Source of the DNA: Bryobacterales bacterium
GTDB lineage: Bacteria; Acidobacteriota; Terriglobia; Bryobacterales; Bryobacteraceae
Length of the DNA: 40,600 bases
Assembly (NCBI GenBank): GCA_016789905.1
Contig: JAEUQC010000155.1
Location: 1 to 40,600, forward strand
Direction: 5' to 3'
In this document: piece by piece, positions 17,233-25,632 of the stretch
Numbering within the stretch: position 1 is the first letter of the stretch
Layout: each line of letters starts with the position of its first letter
Translations under genes and position numbers: made by a program
The notes under the pieces: generated by a model
Seen by the model: the letters and a program-made list of their open reading frames with translations, nothing else
Database searches by the model: none
What the model was told of the DNA's origin: nothing

Positions 17233-17853
17233 ATGATTTACAACGCTCACCCCCGACCTCGTGCTGCTCTCGAAGCGATGGGCGCGGGTAAGCCCGTCTT
17301 TCAACCGACTTCCGCCGACGCTCCCTTGTACATGCGGTTTCGACAGCAAGCCGGGCAAGAGATGGAGCGCTTCATCAACGAGCACATCGACCGGCGCAAG
17401 TCCTTCGCCTTCGAGACAACCCTTCGGGAAGTCACCTTTGATCAAGCCCGCCGTGCCCATCTGAATGGGTTCCGCGTCGAAATGATCTTCATCGCCGGGG
17501 GTGATGAACGGGAGCACATTGAACGAGTGGGCGAGCGGGGCGTTCGTGGCGGCCATGTCGCGTCCGAAGCTGCCCTCCGGGATATCTACCGGCGCGGCAT
17601 GGTCATGTTGCGCCGCGCGTTCGAAGAGAACCAGCGCAAGAACATCGAGATCCTGGCGGTCTTCCACAACCCGCGCGTACCCGTAGGCGAACAGCCGCGG
17701 CCCCAGCTCCTCGTCGAAATGGTGAGAGGTTATCCGTCGCCAGAGCGGGGAAGTGCCACGCTACTACCCCAGTGGTTTGAAGACGCAGTGCGGGGCACCG
17801 ACTTCGCTGTCGAACGGCTCCGGGGGCGTCTCGATAACGAACTGAAACGCTGA
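17233..17853 (+). CDS. Zeta-toxin-like kinase with degenerate N-terminus, possibly inactive
   Basis: A 206-residue protein matching the zeta toxin/UDP-GlcNAc kinase core: SFAFETTLREVTFDQARRAH, LNGFRVEMIFIAGGDEREHI, RGGHVASEAALRDIYRRG and a final ILAVFHN. Canonical zeta proteins start with a P-loop of type GPNGAGKST. Here the N-terminus has only MGAGKPVF near residue 17, in which Ser/Thr of the loop is Pro and the leading glycine spacing is lost, so ATP binding is doubtful. A stop codon lies a few codons upstream, so no longer intact start exists in this frame. No epsilon-type antitoxin is adjacent. It is convergent with the histidine phosphatase gene (43-bp gap). It is probably a decayed toxin, or a divergent P-loop kinase. 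Confidence 0.65.
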   Translation: MIYNAHPRPRAALEAMGAGKPVFQPTSADAPLYMRFRQQAGQEMERFINEHIDRRKSFAFETTLREVTFDQARRAHLNGFRVEMIFIAGGDEREHIERVGERGVRGGHVASEAALRDIYRRGMVMLRRAFEENQRKNIEILAVFHNPRVPVGEQPRPQLLVEMVRGYPSPERGSATLLPQWFEDAVRGTDFAVERLRGRLDNELKR

Positions 17854-17896
17854 GAAGCAACCGCCGCCGCGCAATAGGCGCGGGAAAAAACGAGGC

Positions 17897-18517
17897 TTAC
17901 AGGAGACAGAGGCGTCCGTGCTGAATGATGCCCTCAATACGCGCTCCATTGGCAATCGGGCGCTCCTGGTCGAGCACCTGAAATCGGTCCTTCATCGCGG
18001 CATCGGTCAGGGCAGGGAAGTGCACCAGCAGCCGGAGAGCTTGCAGGAACTGGCCATGGGTGAAGACGGCGACCTGGCTGCCGGTGGGCAGCGCTTCGAG
18101 CCGAGTACGCGTCTCTCTTACGCGGCGCAACAGATCCATGAAGCTTTCCGCTCCGGGGCCGTCGCAATACTCGGCGCTACACGAATTCCAATAGTGCTCG
18201 ACCCAGGCGCGGCGCTCGGCACCGGTCGTGCCCATGCAACGGCTCAGCTCCAAGTAGGTAAACTCCTGGACGGGCCATTCTTCCATTGGCACCTCAGGGA
18301 ACCGGGCGATCAATGGCGCGGCGGTCTGCCAAGTGCGCTGATAGGAAGACACCACGATGAGCGTTGGCCGCTCCTCATATGACTGGGCGATTTGCTCTGC
18401 CTGGTTGCGCCCGTACTCGGTGAGTGGAATGCGGGCCGGATCGGATGTAGCCGCGCCCGCGTTACTGATCGACTCGCCATGCCGGAAGAAATTGATGCGT
18501 GTCGGCTCAGCGGCCAT
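17897..18517 (-). CDS. Histidine phosphatase family protein
   Basis: A 206-residue cytoplasmic enzyme of the phosphoglycerate mutase-like superfamily. The catalytic RHGES motif (INFFRHGESISNAG) lies at residues 9-20, the second arginine in VVSSYQRTWQTA, and the C-terminal histidine in VAVFTHGQFLQAL. All core residues for phosphohistidine chemistry are present, so it should be active on a small phosphorylated metabolite, not identifiable from sequence. Start ATG at 18515-18517. Its first codons overlap by 11 bp the stop of the truncated recombinase at 18507, on the same strand, which suggests it was once a passenger gene next to a recombinase. Confidence 0.85.
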   Translation of the reverse strand: MAAEPTRINFFRHGESISNAGAATSDPARIPLTEYGRNQAEQIAQSYEERPTLIVVSSYQRTWQTAAPLIARFPEVPMEEWPVQEFTYLELSRCMGTTGAERRAWVEHYWNSCSAEYCDGPGAESFMDLLRRVRETRTRLEALPTGSQVAVFTHGQFLQALRLLVHFPALTDAAMKDRFQVLDQERPIANGARIEGIIQHGRLCLL

Positions 18518-18760
18518 GTCTGGCCTTCTTCGGCGGCGGCAGCGGGGACCGCGCGAGGAGCCGACTCACCGTCGCCGGATGGACCTTGAATAGCCGGGCG
18601 GCATCGGCGGCCGTCTTGTGGCCCTTCGATATCATCTTGCGGATCTCGGCTTGCTGCTGGAGCGTCAGCTTGGGTCGGCGTCCGCCGATCCGGCCTTCCT
18701 GTCGAGCTAGGTCCAGTCCGGCCTTGGTCCGCTCCTTGAGCATTGCCCTTTCGAACTCAG
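18507..18760 (-). pseudogene. Serine recombinase remnant A, C-terminal domain only
   Basis: Leftward translation reads AEFERAMLKERTKAGLDLA, then RIGGRRPKLTLQQQ and a terminal helix-turn-helix (AADAARLFKVHPATVSRLLA). This is the end of a resolvase/invertase; the catalytic N-terminal domain with its serine is absent. The frame meets a TAG immediately upstream of AEFER. The break falls inside the hairpin at 18760-18785, and a second recombinase remnant points the other way from the same spot, broken at the same residue. Confidence 0.8.
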
Positions 18761-18785
18761 CCTAAGGCGGTTCTCCGCATTAGGC
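18760..18785. repeat. Hairpin at the junction of two recombinase remnants
   Basis: GCCTAAGGCGG (18760-18770) and CCGCATTAGGC (18775-18785) form an 11-bp inverted repeat with one mismatch and a TTCT loop. The symmetry weakens outward as the homologous coding sequences of the two recombinase remnants begin on either side. It could be a recombination or palindrome-forming junction. Confidence 0.6.
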
Positions 18786-19012
18786 GGAATTCGAGCGCGA
18801 TATCTTACGTCAGCGAGTCAATGCCGGCCTGCAGGCTGCGCGCCGCCGCGGGAGAGTCGGGGGGAAGACCGAAGGCGCTCGACGAAGCGGATCTGAAAAA
18901 AGCGAGGGCATTGCTTCGTTCCGGCGAGTACACGAAAGTTCAGGTGGCCAAAGAACTGGATGTGAGCCGCCACACACTCTGGCGCGCCCTGTCGGACGAG
19001 ACCGCCAAATAG
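18784..19012 (+). pseudogene. Serine recombinase remnant B, C-terminal domain with frameshift
   Basis: Rightward translation reads AEFERDILRQRVNAGLQAA, then RRRGRVGG, then after a one-base shift in a run of six G residues (about 18856-18861) GRPKALDEADLKKARALL and KVQVAKELDVSRHTLWRALS. This is again only the C-terminal part of a serine recombinase with its helix-turn-helix. It begins at the same AEFER position as remnant A and faces away from it. The sequences of A and B differ clearly, so they come from two different recombinases. Confidence 0.75.
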
Positions 19013-19389
19013 CGCTGAAGAAATCCCGGCATTTATCTCTGAAGGTCACAAAGGGGCAGGGCCGATTCGTTGCACAACCACACGTTTTCGCAATCTGCCA
19101 ACGCATGGTCCGACCCCTGAACGGAGCACTGCATGGTTTTATTGGGGAACCTCAACAGTCCCGTTGAAAAAGCGCTTCTGGAACTTCCTTCATCGCAATG
19201 TGGAGGTGCAAGAAGTACATCTCTTTCCCGGGGGAGTAGAACAGTTCCCATGATCTGGCAACGCTAAACCAGCCGGTGAAGAAGAGCCCAGTGCCTCCCT
19301 ACGAGCTAGGCGTGACATCCCGCGCAGCCGATTGGGATGCCCAGAAATGCCGTTCTCACCTCGTCGGTGTGGCACGCCACGCAATCCTT
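19013..19389. other. Intergenic, no gene recognised
   Basis: Short frames on both strands show no recognisable protein, and no strong repeat or RNA signature was seen. It lies between recombinase remnant B and the first PSD1 remnant and is probably decayed chromosomal sequence. Confidence 0.35.
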
Positions 19390-19748
19390 GCTTGGGCCCA
19401 ATACATTTCCCCCAGATGCGGTTCACCGTCACGCGCGCCGAAAACGGATTCCGCACCACGTCCGGCCAGTAGCGCCCCCGGCGCTCGCCGTATTGCGGCG
19501 AGGCAAGTAGCCGATCAACGACCTTCTCACAGGCGACAGGCGAGCTGTCGCCGAGCACCGCGCCGACTTCACCCGGCTTGGGCGGCAGGCCGATGAGGTC
19601 GAGGTACACGCGGCGCAGGAAAGTCCGCCTGTCAGCTTGCAGCGGCGGCGGCATGGGCATCCGCTGCAAGCTGATCATGTGCGAATCGGTCGTAGGGCAT
19701 GTCGTTGTTGAGAGTGCTGGCGACCCAGTCGCGATAGAGCCAGTGCGG
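19390..19748 (-). pseudogene. Scrambled PSD1 (DUF1549/DUF1553) cytochrome-like remnant
   Basis: Three pieces of a planctomycete-type PSD1 protein occur leftward in different frames. At 19748-19660 WLYRDWVASTLNNDMPYDRF (late DUF1549); at about 19640-19455 ADRRTFLRRVYLDLIGLPP and VDRLLASPQYGER (early DUF1549); and at 19455-19390 NPFSARVTVNRIWGK (DUF1553). In intact proteins the early DUF1549 block comes before the YRDWV block, so the order is rearranged as well as frameshifted. Such proteins are common in Acidobacteriota and Planctomycetota chromosomes, which suggests chromosomal capture followed by decay. Confidence 0.75.
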
Positions 19749-19755
19749 CGCATGC

Positions 19756-19950
19756 CTAATGGCCCGTGACACCAGTGCGGCTCAGGGCCGCCCACAGGCC
19801 CACTGCCGCCGCCAGCAAGGCCAGAATGGCCGTGAGCAGCTTGAGCCACCACAAAGCCTTCCCCTCGCTATCTTTCGCCTTACCCTGGCGCTGTTGTTTG
19901 CGCGATTGCGGACGCGTCGTCCGCTTGATGGTCAATTCAAACTCGTCCAT
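19756..19950 (-). CDS. Small membrane protein of unknown function
   Basis: A 64-residue product: basic hydrophilic N-terminus (MDEFELTIKRTTRPQSRKQQ), one transmembrane segment (LLTAILALLAAAVGLWAAL) near residues 37-56, and a short tail. A credible ribosome binding site, AGGGAG, lies 7 bases before the ATG at 19950. It lies directly upstream of the scrambled PSD1 remnant on the same strand. Neither family nor function is recognised. It may be an intact small gene or a piece of the decayed locus. Confidence 0.45.
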   Translation of the reverse strand: MDEFELTIKRTTRPQSRKQQRQGKAKDSEGKALWWLKLLTAILALLAAAVGLWAALSRTGVTGH

Positions 19951-20349
19951 TAGGATCTCCCTGTAGAAATGAAATCTACCCGGGGGCGGGCGGTGCTGAA
20001 AGGTTCCCCGCTAAAGAAACTGATCAGACCGCCACAGCCCAAGCCTTGCGGGTCAAGATCAGCATATCCGAATTTCCCATCTAATTGCGGTCACCTGCGC
20101 AAGGTGCCGCTGAGGTGTCAACGCTCAAGCCAAAGTGCCATCAGGAGCACAGAAACAGACCCAAAACACTGCAAATACTAGCCTGCAGAACGTTGCGCCC
20201 GCCCCCAGTTAGCCCCCGGCTCCATCCACCGCCGCAGCAGATGCGCGTCATCACGTCCCCGCCGATGGTGATGTTGTACGCGGTGCGGTTCAATCGCCGT
20301 TGATGCTGCGAAATCAACGTTTTACAGCGCAACCACATCATCCGGAACC
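19951..20349. other. Intergenic, no gene recognised
   Basis: No convincing gene in about 400 bases. A 16-base segment AGCCCAAGCCTTGCGG near 20037 recurs near 20485, which may reflect duplicated PSD1-derived sequence. Leftward sequence near 20340-20250 continues the PSD1 pattern weakly. Confidence 0.35.
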
Positions 20350-20455
20350 GCATAGTCGTCGAGCTAGGGAATGGGGTCGAACTTGTGGCCATGGCATTGC
20401 GCGCAACCCACGGTGAGGCCGAGGAAGGCGTTCTGATCGCGGCGATTCTCTGTAT
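20350..20455 (-). pseudogene. PSD1 DUF1549 heme-site fragment
   Basis: Leftward translation gives HYTENRRDQNAFLGLTVG then CAQCHGHKFDPIP. This is the conserved CxxCH segment of PSD1 (DUF1549) cytochrome-like proteins. It is in a different frame from the other remnants and is followed by stops. Confidence 0.75.
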
Positions 20456-20528
20456 AATGCCCTTGGGATGCTTCCCAGCCGAGCCCAAGCCTTGCGGTAA
20501 ACGCTGGAAACAAAGGTATTCCGATATG

Positions 20529-20565
20529 CCTGCCGGAGCGCTAACTCCGGCAGGCTCTTGTTTTT
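20529..20565 (+). terminator. Rho-independent terminator-like hairpin
   Basis: CCTGCCGGAG (20529-20538) pairs perfectly with CTCCGGCAGG (20545-20554) across a 6-base loop and is followed by CTCTTGTTTTT. A TATAAT hexamer at 20453-20458 would allow a transcript of roughly 100 bases, but that hexamer also lies inside the PSD1 remnant read on the other strand and may be chance. Confidence 0.5.
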
Positions 20566-20579
20566 AAGCCACTTATCTA

Positions 20580-20870
<291 letters not shown>

Positions 20871-20889
20871 CACGCAAGCTGTCACACCG

Positions 20890-21310
20890 GAATCGGGAAT
20901 CGCCGGCGGGATGGTCCGTCTGCAAACTTCGTGAAGCGGTTGAAGCCGCAGCGGACGACCACCCGTGCAGGAGATATCGGAGGAGACAAATCAGGAGATG
21001 TCGGGCCAAGCAAATGGTCGTTCGCGGGGAGGCGGCACTTCCCTGCCCTTCGCCTGGCACGTCCAGCAACCACACGGCCCGGCAATGCGTGGAGACATTC
21101 ACGCCCAGGTCCGCGGATCGATCGGACGATCGCTTTTCCCGGCCCACATTCGCATCACGCGCAGCGCGCGGGCCTTCATCCGCGCACGCTCTCCGCGCCG
21201 CCGCGCCCGCATTGCTTCCTTCACGTAATCTCACCTTCGATTCACAGAGTGACTCAACAGCTTTGGGGTGTGCAAGTTTTTGCGCTCTTCAGGTTTTTGA
21301 GAAGCGAACG
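20890..21310. other. Decayed region, no intact gene
   Basis: Leftward frames here keep only scraps, for example a basic stretch near 21200 and a Cys-rich scrap near 21070, each interrupted by stops. It continues the PSD1 graveyard. No RNA gene or strong repeat was seen. Confidence 0.35.
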
Positions 21311-21838
21311 TTATCCGTCGATCAACTGGTTCACCTTATCAACGAAATCGTTGCTTTCCCGTAGTTTCGACTGGATAACGACAAGATCCTTCGATCGAAG
21401 CTTCTTACACTTGTGCCGTGTTGCCGTATCGTAAATGTCTCCCGTGATTGCATCCAGCTTTAGCTTCTTCTCATAGTCATGACCGTGCAGTGGGGACGGC
21501 CAATGATCGGCATCTGATTTGTGAAAGCGCCAAACGTACCCCTTGGCACGTATGGTCTGTTCCGTGAGCAGCCGAGGAACATCGTATTCCTCGGCGATCG
21601 AAGCCTCATCCGTTTCGACTTCAAGGTCGGCGTCAGCGTGGACTTTAGGTTCCTGGTGCTTCGGCAGTTGCCGCAACCCGACGGCAAACCACGAAAGTGG
21701 CACCATCCAGTCCTCCGCATCGCAGGTGTAGGTGACATCGAGCTTCACCGTGGCGACGCCGTCTTCGATGGAGAGTGTACCGACCGTCCGTCCTTCGTAG
21801 GTGAATTCGTCGGTTTGGGGATCAAATGTAATTGGCAT
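21311..21838 (-). CDS. Protein of unknown function next to an HNH gene
   Basis: A 175-residue protein counted from ATG 21838 (MPITFDPQTDEFTYEGRTVG), chosen over a longer open frame because GTGAGGAAAAAAGC precedes it. The N-terminal third is beta-rich (GTLSIEDGVATVKLDVTY). The C-terminal part has YVWRFHKSDADHWPSPLHGH followed by KLKLDAITGDIYD, with clustered His and Trp that might form a metal or nuclease site. Neither family nor function is recognised. It follows the HNH gene on the same strand with a 138-bp gap, so co-transcription is likely. It could be an effector or immunity partner. Confidence 0.7.
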   Translation of the reverse strand: MPITFDPQTDEFTYEGRTVGTLSIEDGVATVKLDVTYTCDAEDWMVPLSWFAVGLRQLPKHQEPKVHADADLEVETDEASIAEEYDVPRLLTEQTIRAKGYVWRFHKSDADHWPSPLHGHDYEKKLKLDAITGDIYDTATRHKCKKLRSKDLVVIQSKLRESNDFVDKVNQLIDG

Positions 21839-21976
21839 GCTTTTTTCCTCACCTGTATTTAGCGGCCAGCAACTTTTCAGAATCGGGGCGCGCCTTGCAA
21901 AAACTATCCTTGCCTGATTGTTATGAATGGTAAAGGCAACCAGCGCCCCCACCCGGCCTCCAGGGTTTGTTCAACC

Positions 21977-22636
21977 CTAGTCGTTTTCCTCTTCGTCTTC
22001 GGAAGGGGCCCACATAGACAAATCCACGGTCACGTCAACTCCTTCGTCGTTGTCGTTCATGATGGCCACAACGTACTTTCCGTCTCGTGGAGCCACGAAG
22101 GTAGGGAGTTCGCATTCCCTTACATCCTCCTCCCCTTCATACTGCATGAGCTCCTCGCCATCGAGCCATTTGCGGTAGTCACGGGCCGTACAGATGGAAA
22201 TGTCTACATAGTCGTCAGCGGAAATGGAGCAAACAAGCTCCTGCTGAGCTTCCATGTCAAAGGTATAGGCGTACTCATCTTTCGCCCAAATCAGGCGTGA
22301 CTGATGGACCGAAACCAATGGCTCATCCGCCTCATCGTCTTCTTCCTCGTCGTCATCTGCGGCGACGCTGGGCTGAGCACAGATACGCTCCCATTCAAGT
22401 TTGTATTCTCTTACTTCCTGAGGAGTGAACCTCCGTCCCAGGCCCTCGTCGCCCGTGACACGGCTGTGATGGTCCAGGCAAACAACAGCTAGGTTTTGGG
22501 GAACATTGTTGGAAGGGTTTCCATCAATGTGATGAAGCTGAACGTGCTTTCCACTTTCCCGGCAAATGCAGCACGTATGCCGATTGGCGGCAAGCACTTT
22601 CACGGCAATATTGTCGGGAACACTCTGACGGCTCAT
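21977..22636 (-). CDS. HNH endonuclease-like protein with acidic linker and C-terminal domain
   Basis: A 219-residue protein from ATG 22636; a TTG three codons earlier is a less likely start. Residues about 5-60 form an HNH zinc module: ANRHTCCICRESGKHVQLHH, IDGNPSNNVPQNLAVVC and LDHHSRVT, with the CxxC, HH, N and H positions intact, so nuclease activity is plausible. A strongly acidic linker (DDDEEEDDEADE) follows, then a beta-rich domain rich in Asp/Glu. HNH joined to an extra domain and paired with an unknown gene (21311-21838) resembles small defence or toxin cassettes, but there is no diagnostic partner. Confidence 0.78.
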   Translation of the reverse strand: MSRQSVPDNIAVKVLAANRHTCCICRESGKHVQLHHIDGNPSNNVPQNLAVVCLDHHSRVTGDEGLGRRFTPQEVREYKLEWERICAQPSVAADDDEEEDDEADEPLVSVHQSRLIWAKDEYAYTFDMEAQQELVCSISADDYVDISICTARDYRKWLDGEELMQYEGEEDVRECELPTFVAPRDGKYVVAIMNDNDEGVDVTVDLSMWAPSEDEEEND

Positions 22637-22728
22637 CTTGGACAAGTGTACTGATGGTCAGCCATTCGATGGAACCTGACGGCGCTATCGCGTCCGGCTG
22701 AATGTTGACACGGCCCGCAAACACGGGC

Positions 22729-24528
22729 TCACCGTCCAAAACCTCCTCGTTCCTGGCCTCCGCGCTCCAATTCCCGCTGCTGTCCCGACCGCGCCAGTTC
22801 GTAGATCCGCTGCATGTTCTGATCCTGGAACTGCACCTGGAGACCGTGCTTGGCCGCCACCAGCGCTATCTGTTTTTTCCGCTCGTCGTGGCCAGTCACT
22901 TCGAGCTGCGGCCCGAACTTCTGCACCGCCATTTCTAGCCCGGCCAGCACGGTCGCCTCGCGCTGGTCCAGTAGCCAGATGGTCTGCCCGGCATCGAGCA
23001 GCGCCTTGCGGCCCTCGATCAGATAGCCAACATGGCCGGTGCGCCGGTCAATCTCGCCTTGAAGTGTCTGGAGTTCGCCGAACAACTTGTGCCGGCGTTG
23101 GGCCTCGGTCATGTCGGGCGTGTCGCCCCAATCCCGCCAGTCCCCGCCGTCGGCTCCCCGGATGCCAAACCAGTCAGCCTTGCCTTTCTCCTTCACGCGC
23201 CGCCGGTCTTGGTAGAGGAATCCGCGCTGTTGGCTCATGGCCGCCCGGTCGCCCATTTCCGCTCGCTCGGCCACCCAATCCCGGTAGCTCTTCGGCTTCT
23301 GCTTGGCCTGCTCTTCCATGAGCCTCTGCTTGAGCGCGGCCCGCTCTCGCACCGACTCCGCGGCTAACACCGAACGCGCGGCTTGCCTGGCATGGGGAGC
23401 GAAAGGAAGTTTTCGTAGCTGCTCGCGTCTGGCTCGTTGGTCGGCCGCCAGCTCGCGCAGTTCCTCACGTCCACGATCCTTGGAACGCTTCAGTTCCTTT
23501 TCGGCGGCGGTCCGATAGGCCCGGTGGTCCTTCTTCAGCCGCTCGCGTTCCGCCGCCCTCTCGGCTGGGCGCTCCGCTCGTTGTTGCGGATCACGCTTGG
23601 CCTCGGGCTGATAGGTCTGCTCGGCATCGCGCAGTTCGATAACCCGCTTCGGTGGCTCCCAGGGCCCAAGTTGCTTTTCGGTTTGGGCCCGATGCTCTTT
23701 GCCAGAGAAGTTGTCGCGGAATACGCTCGACGCCTTCACCCTCAGCTCGGTGTCGATCGCGCGGACGGTATAACCGCCCAGCTCTGCCTTCTCGATCGCC
23801 AGGCCGTGCTTACGGAGAAGAGTATGCACTCTCTGCCAATCCTCTTTGCCAAGCCGCAAAAGTTCCCGCAGATCTTTCGCCGGCGTTCCCTTCGCGTAGG
23901 CTTCCAGGCTCTCGACATCCTGGAAATGCTCGAGCTTCTGCGCCACGCGTCCTATATCCGGCCGGCTGCCGCGTTCGCGGTACGCCACCATGTCCTCGCG
24001 CGAGTTCTTCACCGCCCGGCCCAGCTGCGCATCCCACCGGTACAGACCCGGTGAATGCTGCCAGTTCTGTTTGTGTTCGATTTCCCGCAGCGATTTGTCG
24101 AGCTCGCGTTTACTGAAGGCCGGATAGTGGGCTTTGTAGGTCTCCGGGTGAATCCGGTTGATGAGCACATGGACGTGGAAGTGCTCCCGGTCATCGTGCG
24201 CTACCACCAGGAATTGATGCTCGCCAAACCCGAGATCCTGGATCGTCTTCCGCGCCGCTTCTTCCCACTGCGCCCGGCTCGGCCGCTCGCCTGGCCGCCA
24301 GCAGAGCTGATAGTGATAGACCGGATCGGTGACGCGCGGATTCTCGAATCCTACGGCCCGCATCTCGGCCGCCGCCGTTTCGCGGGAAAGCAGGTTGTCC
24401 GAAAGCAGATGCTCGCCGCGCTCGACGATCTCATCGGTCACCGGGTCGCGGCCCTCGGTCAGATAGCGGGTGAGAGTTCGAAAACTCGATTTGCCGTCGC
24501 GTCGGCTTCCGGCGATTGGGGCCAGCAT
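22729..24528 (-). CDS. MOBP-type relaxase (TraI/VirD2-like)
   Basis: A 599-residue relaxase that would nick oriT and lead the strand during mobilization. The histidine motif is DREHFHVHVLINRIHPETYK near residues 108-127, followed by HYPAFSKRELDKSLREIEHK, as in MOBP enzymes. The active-site Tyr region is near the N-terminus (FRTLTRYLTEG). The C-terminal half is long, charged and helical (RERAALKQRLMEEQAKQKPK region), as in primase-free MobA proteins. The ATG at 24528 follows AGGTGG; a TTG directly before it is an alternative. It is the last gene of the leftward set starting at 25557. No type IV secretion genes are in the window, so transfer would need a helper. Confidence 0.9.
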   Translation of the reverse strand: MLAPIAGSRRDGKSSFRTLTRYLTEGRDPVTDEIVERGEHLLSDNLLSRETAAAEMRAVGFENPRVTDPVYHYQLCWRPGERPSRAQWEEAARKTIQDLGFGEHQFLVVAHDDREHFHVHVLINRIHPETYKAHYPAFSKRELDKSLREIEHKQNWQHSPGLYRWDAQLGRAVKNSREDMVAYRERGSRPDIGRVAQKLEHFQDVESLEAYAKGTPAKDLRELLRLGKEDWQRVHTLLRKHGLAIEKAELGGYTVRAIDTELRVKASSVFRDNFSGKEHRAQTEKQLGPWEPPKRVIELRDAEQTYQPEAKRDPQQRAERPAERAAERERLKKDHRAYRTAAEKELKRSKDRGREELRELAADQRARREQLRKLPFAPHARQAARSVLAAESVRERAALKQRLMEEQAKQKPKSYRDWVAERAEMGDRAAMSQQRGFLYQDRRRVKEKGKADWFGIRGADGGDWRDWGDTPDMTEAQRRHKLFGELQTLQGEIDRRTGHVGYLIEGRKALLDAGQTIWLLDQREATVLAGLEMAVQKFGPQLEVTGHDERKKQIALVAAKHGLQVQFQDQNMQRIYELARSGQQRELERGGQERGGFGR

Positions 24529-24564
24529 CAATCGCCACCTGAAGGAACCGAGCTTGCGGGGAGT

Positions 24565-24729
24565 TTACTTGGCGACGGGGATGCGGCGCACCTGGGGCTT
24601 CGCCTTGCTGACCGGAATCGGAACGTCCAGAGACTCGTAATACGCCAGCATGGCCGCCAGGTCGCCCCTGAATCGATCCGAAACCGCGGCACGGTGCGCG
24701 TGAATGTCTTCGATGATCTCGTCATACAT
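24565..24729 (-). CDS. Small partner of the PIN toxin, probable antitoxin
   Basis: A 54-residue protein (MYDEIIEDIHAHRAAVSDRF, then RGDLAAMLAYYESLDVP). Its start overlaps the end of the PIN gene in an ATGATGTATGA arrangement. The pattern (MxDEIIEEVxxxR, then a tyrosine/aspartate segment and a basic tail) is typical of the short protein encoded directly after this kind of PIN toxin, so it is called as its antitoxin. Two adjacent ATG codons (24732 and 24729) could serve as the start. The relaxase starts 36 bp downstream, so the pair sits inside the mobilization operon. Confidence 0.75.
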   Translation of the reverse strand: MYDEIIEDIHAHRAAVSDRFRGDLAAMLAYYESLDVPIPVSKAKPQVRRIPVAK

Positions 24730-25240
24730 CATCGCCGCCCAGGTCGTCGATTCCTTCGAGCTCTTCGGGGGAACAGAGGGTGGGTGATTCATAGCCATAT
24801 TCTCGGATGATCCTTTCCGCCCGGCGCTTGATCGAGGCATTGTTTAGGTGCTTGAAGTTCCAGGTCAGAACGAACTCACACCCGTAATAAGCAGCTACCG
24901 CCCAGTGGAGCGCATCGGCCCCGGCCTTGACGGGCAAAGGACCGCGTGGCACAACCAGCAACGCAGCCATCTCCAGTATCGCTCGTTCCTGAATCAGCAA
25001 TTCGGCTTGCTGGAGTAGCACAAGCCGGGCGGCGGCCTCCTCCGGGCTGATCTTGCCGTCGCCGATTTCGCAGAACTCATCGAACACCGTCTTGGATACG
25101 CAGAGGTCGTACTTATGGCGGGAGTCCTGCCACCAGTCGCGCGTGATCCTCTGCCGGTCGGCTTTCCTCGGATCGGTGCTGGGTGTGGCAATCAGATAAC
25201 GGAAGAAGCTCGTCTCCAGGTAGACCATCGGCTTGCTCAT
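24722..25240 (-). CDS. PIN-domain toxin (VapC-like)
   Basis: A 172-residue PIN-domain protein, probably an RNase toxin. N-terminus MSKPMVYLETSFFRYLIA with the first acidic residue; a middle segment with VFDEFCEIGDGKISPEEAA; and ADALHWAVAAYYGCEFVLTW followed by NFKHLNN, the usual final acidic part of PIN domains. It overlaps the upstream TraJ/MobC-like gene by 4 bp (ATGA) and the small antitoxin gene downstream, so all are translated together. A toxin-antitoxin pair between the relaxosome accessory gene and the relaxase ties plasmid maintenance to the mobilization operon. Confidence 0.85.
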   Translation of the reverse strand: MSKPMVYLETSFFRYLIATPSTDPRKADRQRITRDWWQDSRHKYDLCVSKTVFDEFCEIGDGKISPEEAAARLVLLQQAELLIQERAILEMAALLVVPRGPLPVKAGADALHWAVAAYYGCEFVLTWNFKHLNNASIKRRAERIIREYGYESPTLCSPEELEGIDDLGGDDV

Positions 25241-25557
25241 TGGGTCTCCTCTCCCTCTTGCCGGTCGAGCCGTTGGATGGCCGCTGTGATCTCGCCGAGT
25301 ACCTGGTCAATGGCGTCCCGCTTGTGCTGAAACTTGGTCGCCAGGTGCTTCTGTAAACCGCCCAACCGGCGTAGTTCGTTGATGGCCTTTTCGCTCACCC
25401 GGCTCTTGACGGGCCGGTCGAGCGCCCGGCGCCGGATGTACTCACTGACGGTCAGTCCGGCCTTGCCAGCCTCCCCGGCAATGGCCGTTTTTTCCTCCGG
25501 CAGGATGCGCAGAATGATGGTTGCCTCGCGCTTCTTTTTCACCGTGCCGAAGGCCAT
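25237..25557 (-). CDS. mobC: Relaxosome accessory protein, TraJ/MobC-like
   Basis: A 106-residue ribbon-helix-helix protein. The N-terminus has the RHH strand and helix (ATIILRILPEEKTAIAGEAG then LTVSEYIRRRAL), and the C-terminal half has the MobC/TraJ signature INELRRLGGLQKHLA. In IncP plasmids TraJ binds oriT and recruits the relaxase. GGAGG lies 7 bp before the ATG. It is the first gene of the leftward mobilization operon, immediately next to the probable oriT. Whether TraJ or MobC is the better name cannot be decided by eye. Confidence 0.85.
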   Translation of the reverse strand: MAFGTVKKKREATIILRILPEEKTAIAGEAGKAGLTVSEYIRRRALDRPVKSRVSEKAINELRRLGGLQKHLATKFQHKRDAIDQVLGEITAAIQRLDRQEGEETQ

Positions 25558-25632
25558 GGCGCGCCTCCTTTCCCCAGCCCCAGCGGGGCGGCGCGGTGCG
25601 CCAGAAGGGCGCAGGTGTGGAGCCGGGTCAAT

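Noticed and set aside
20453..20565. Small RNA of about 100 bases (TATAAT box, hairpin plus T-run)
   Set aside because: The -10 hexamer lies inside the PSD1 remnant read on the other strand and no good -35 was seen; only the terminator-like hairpin is reported.
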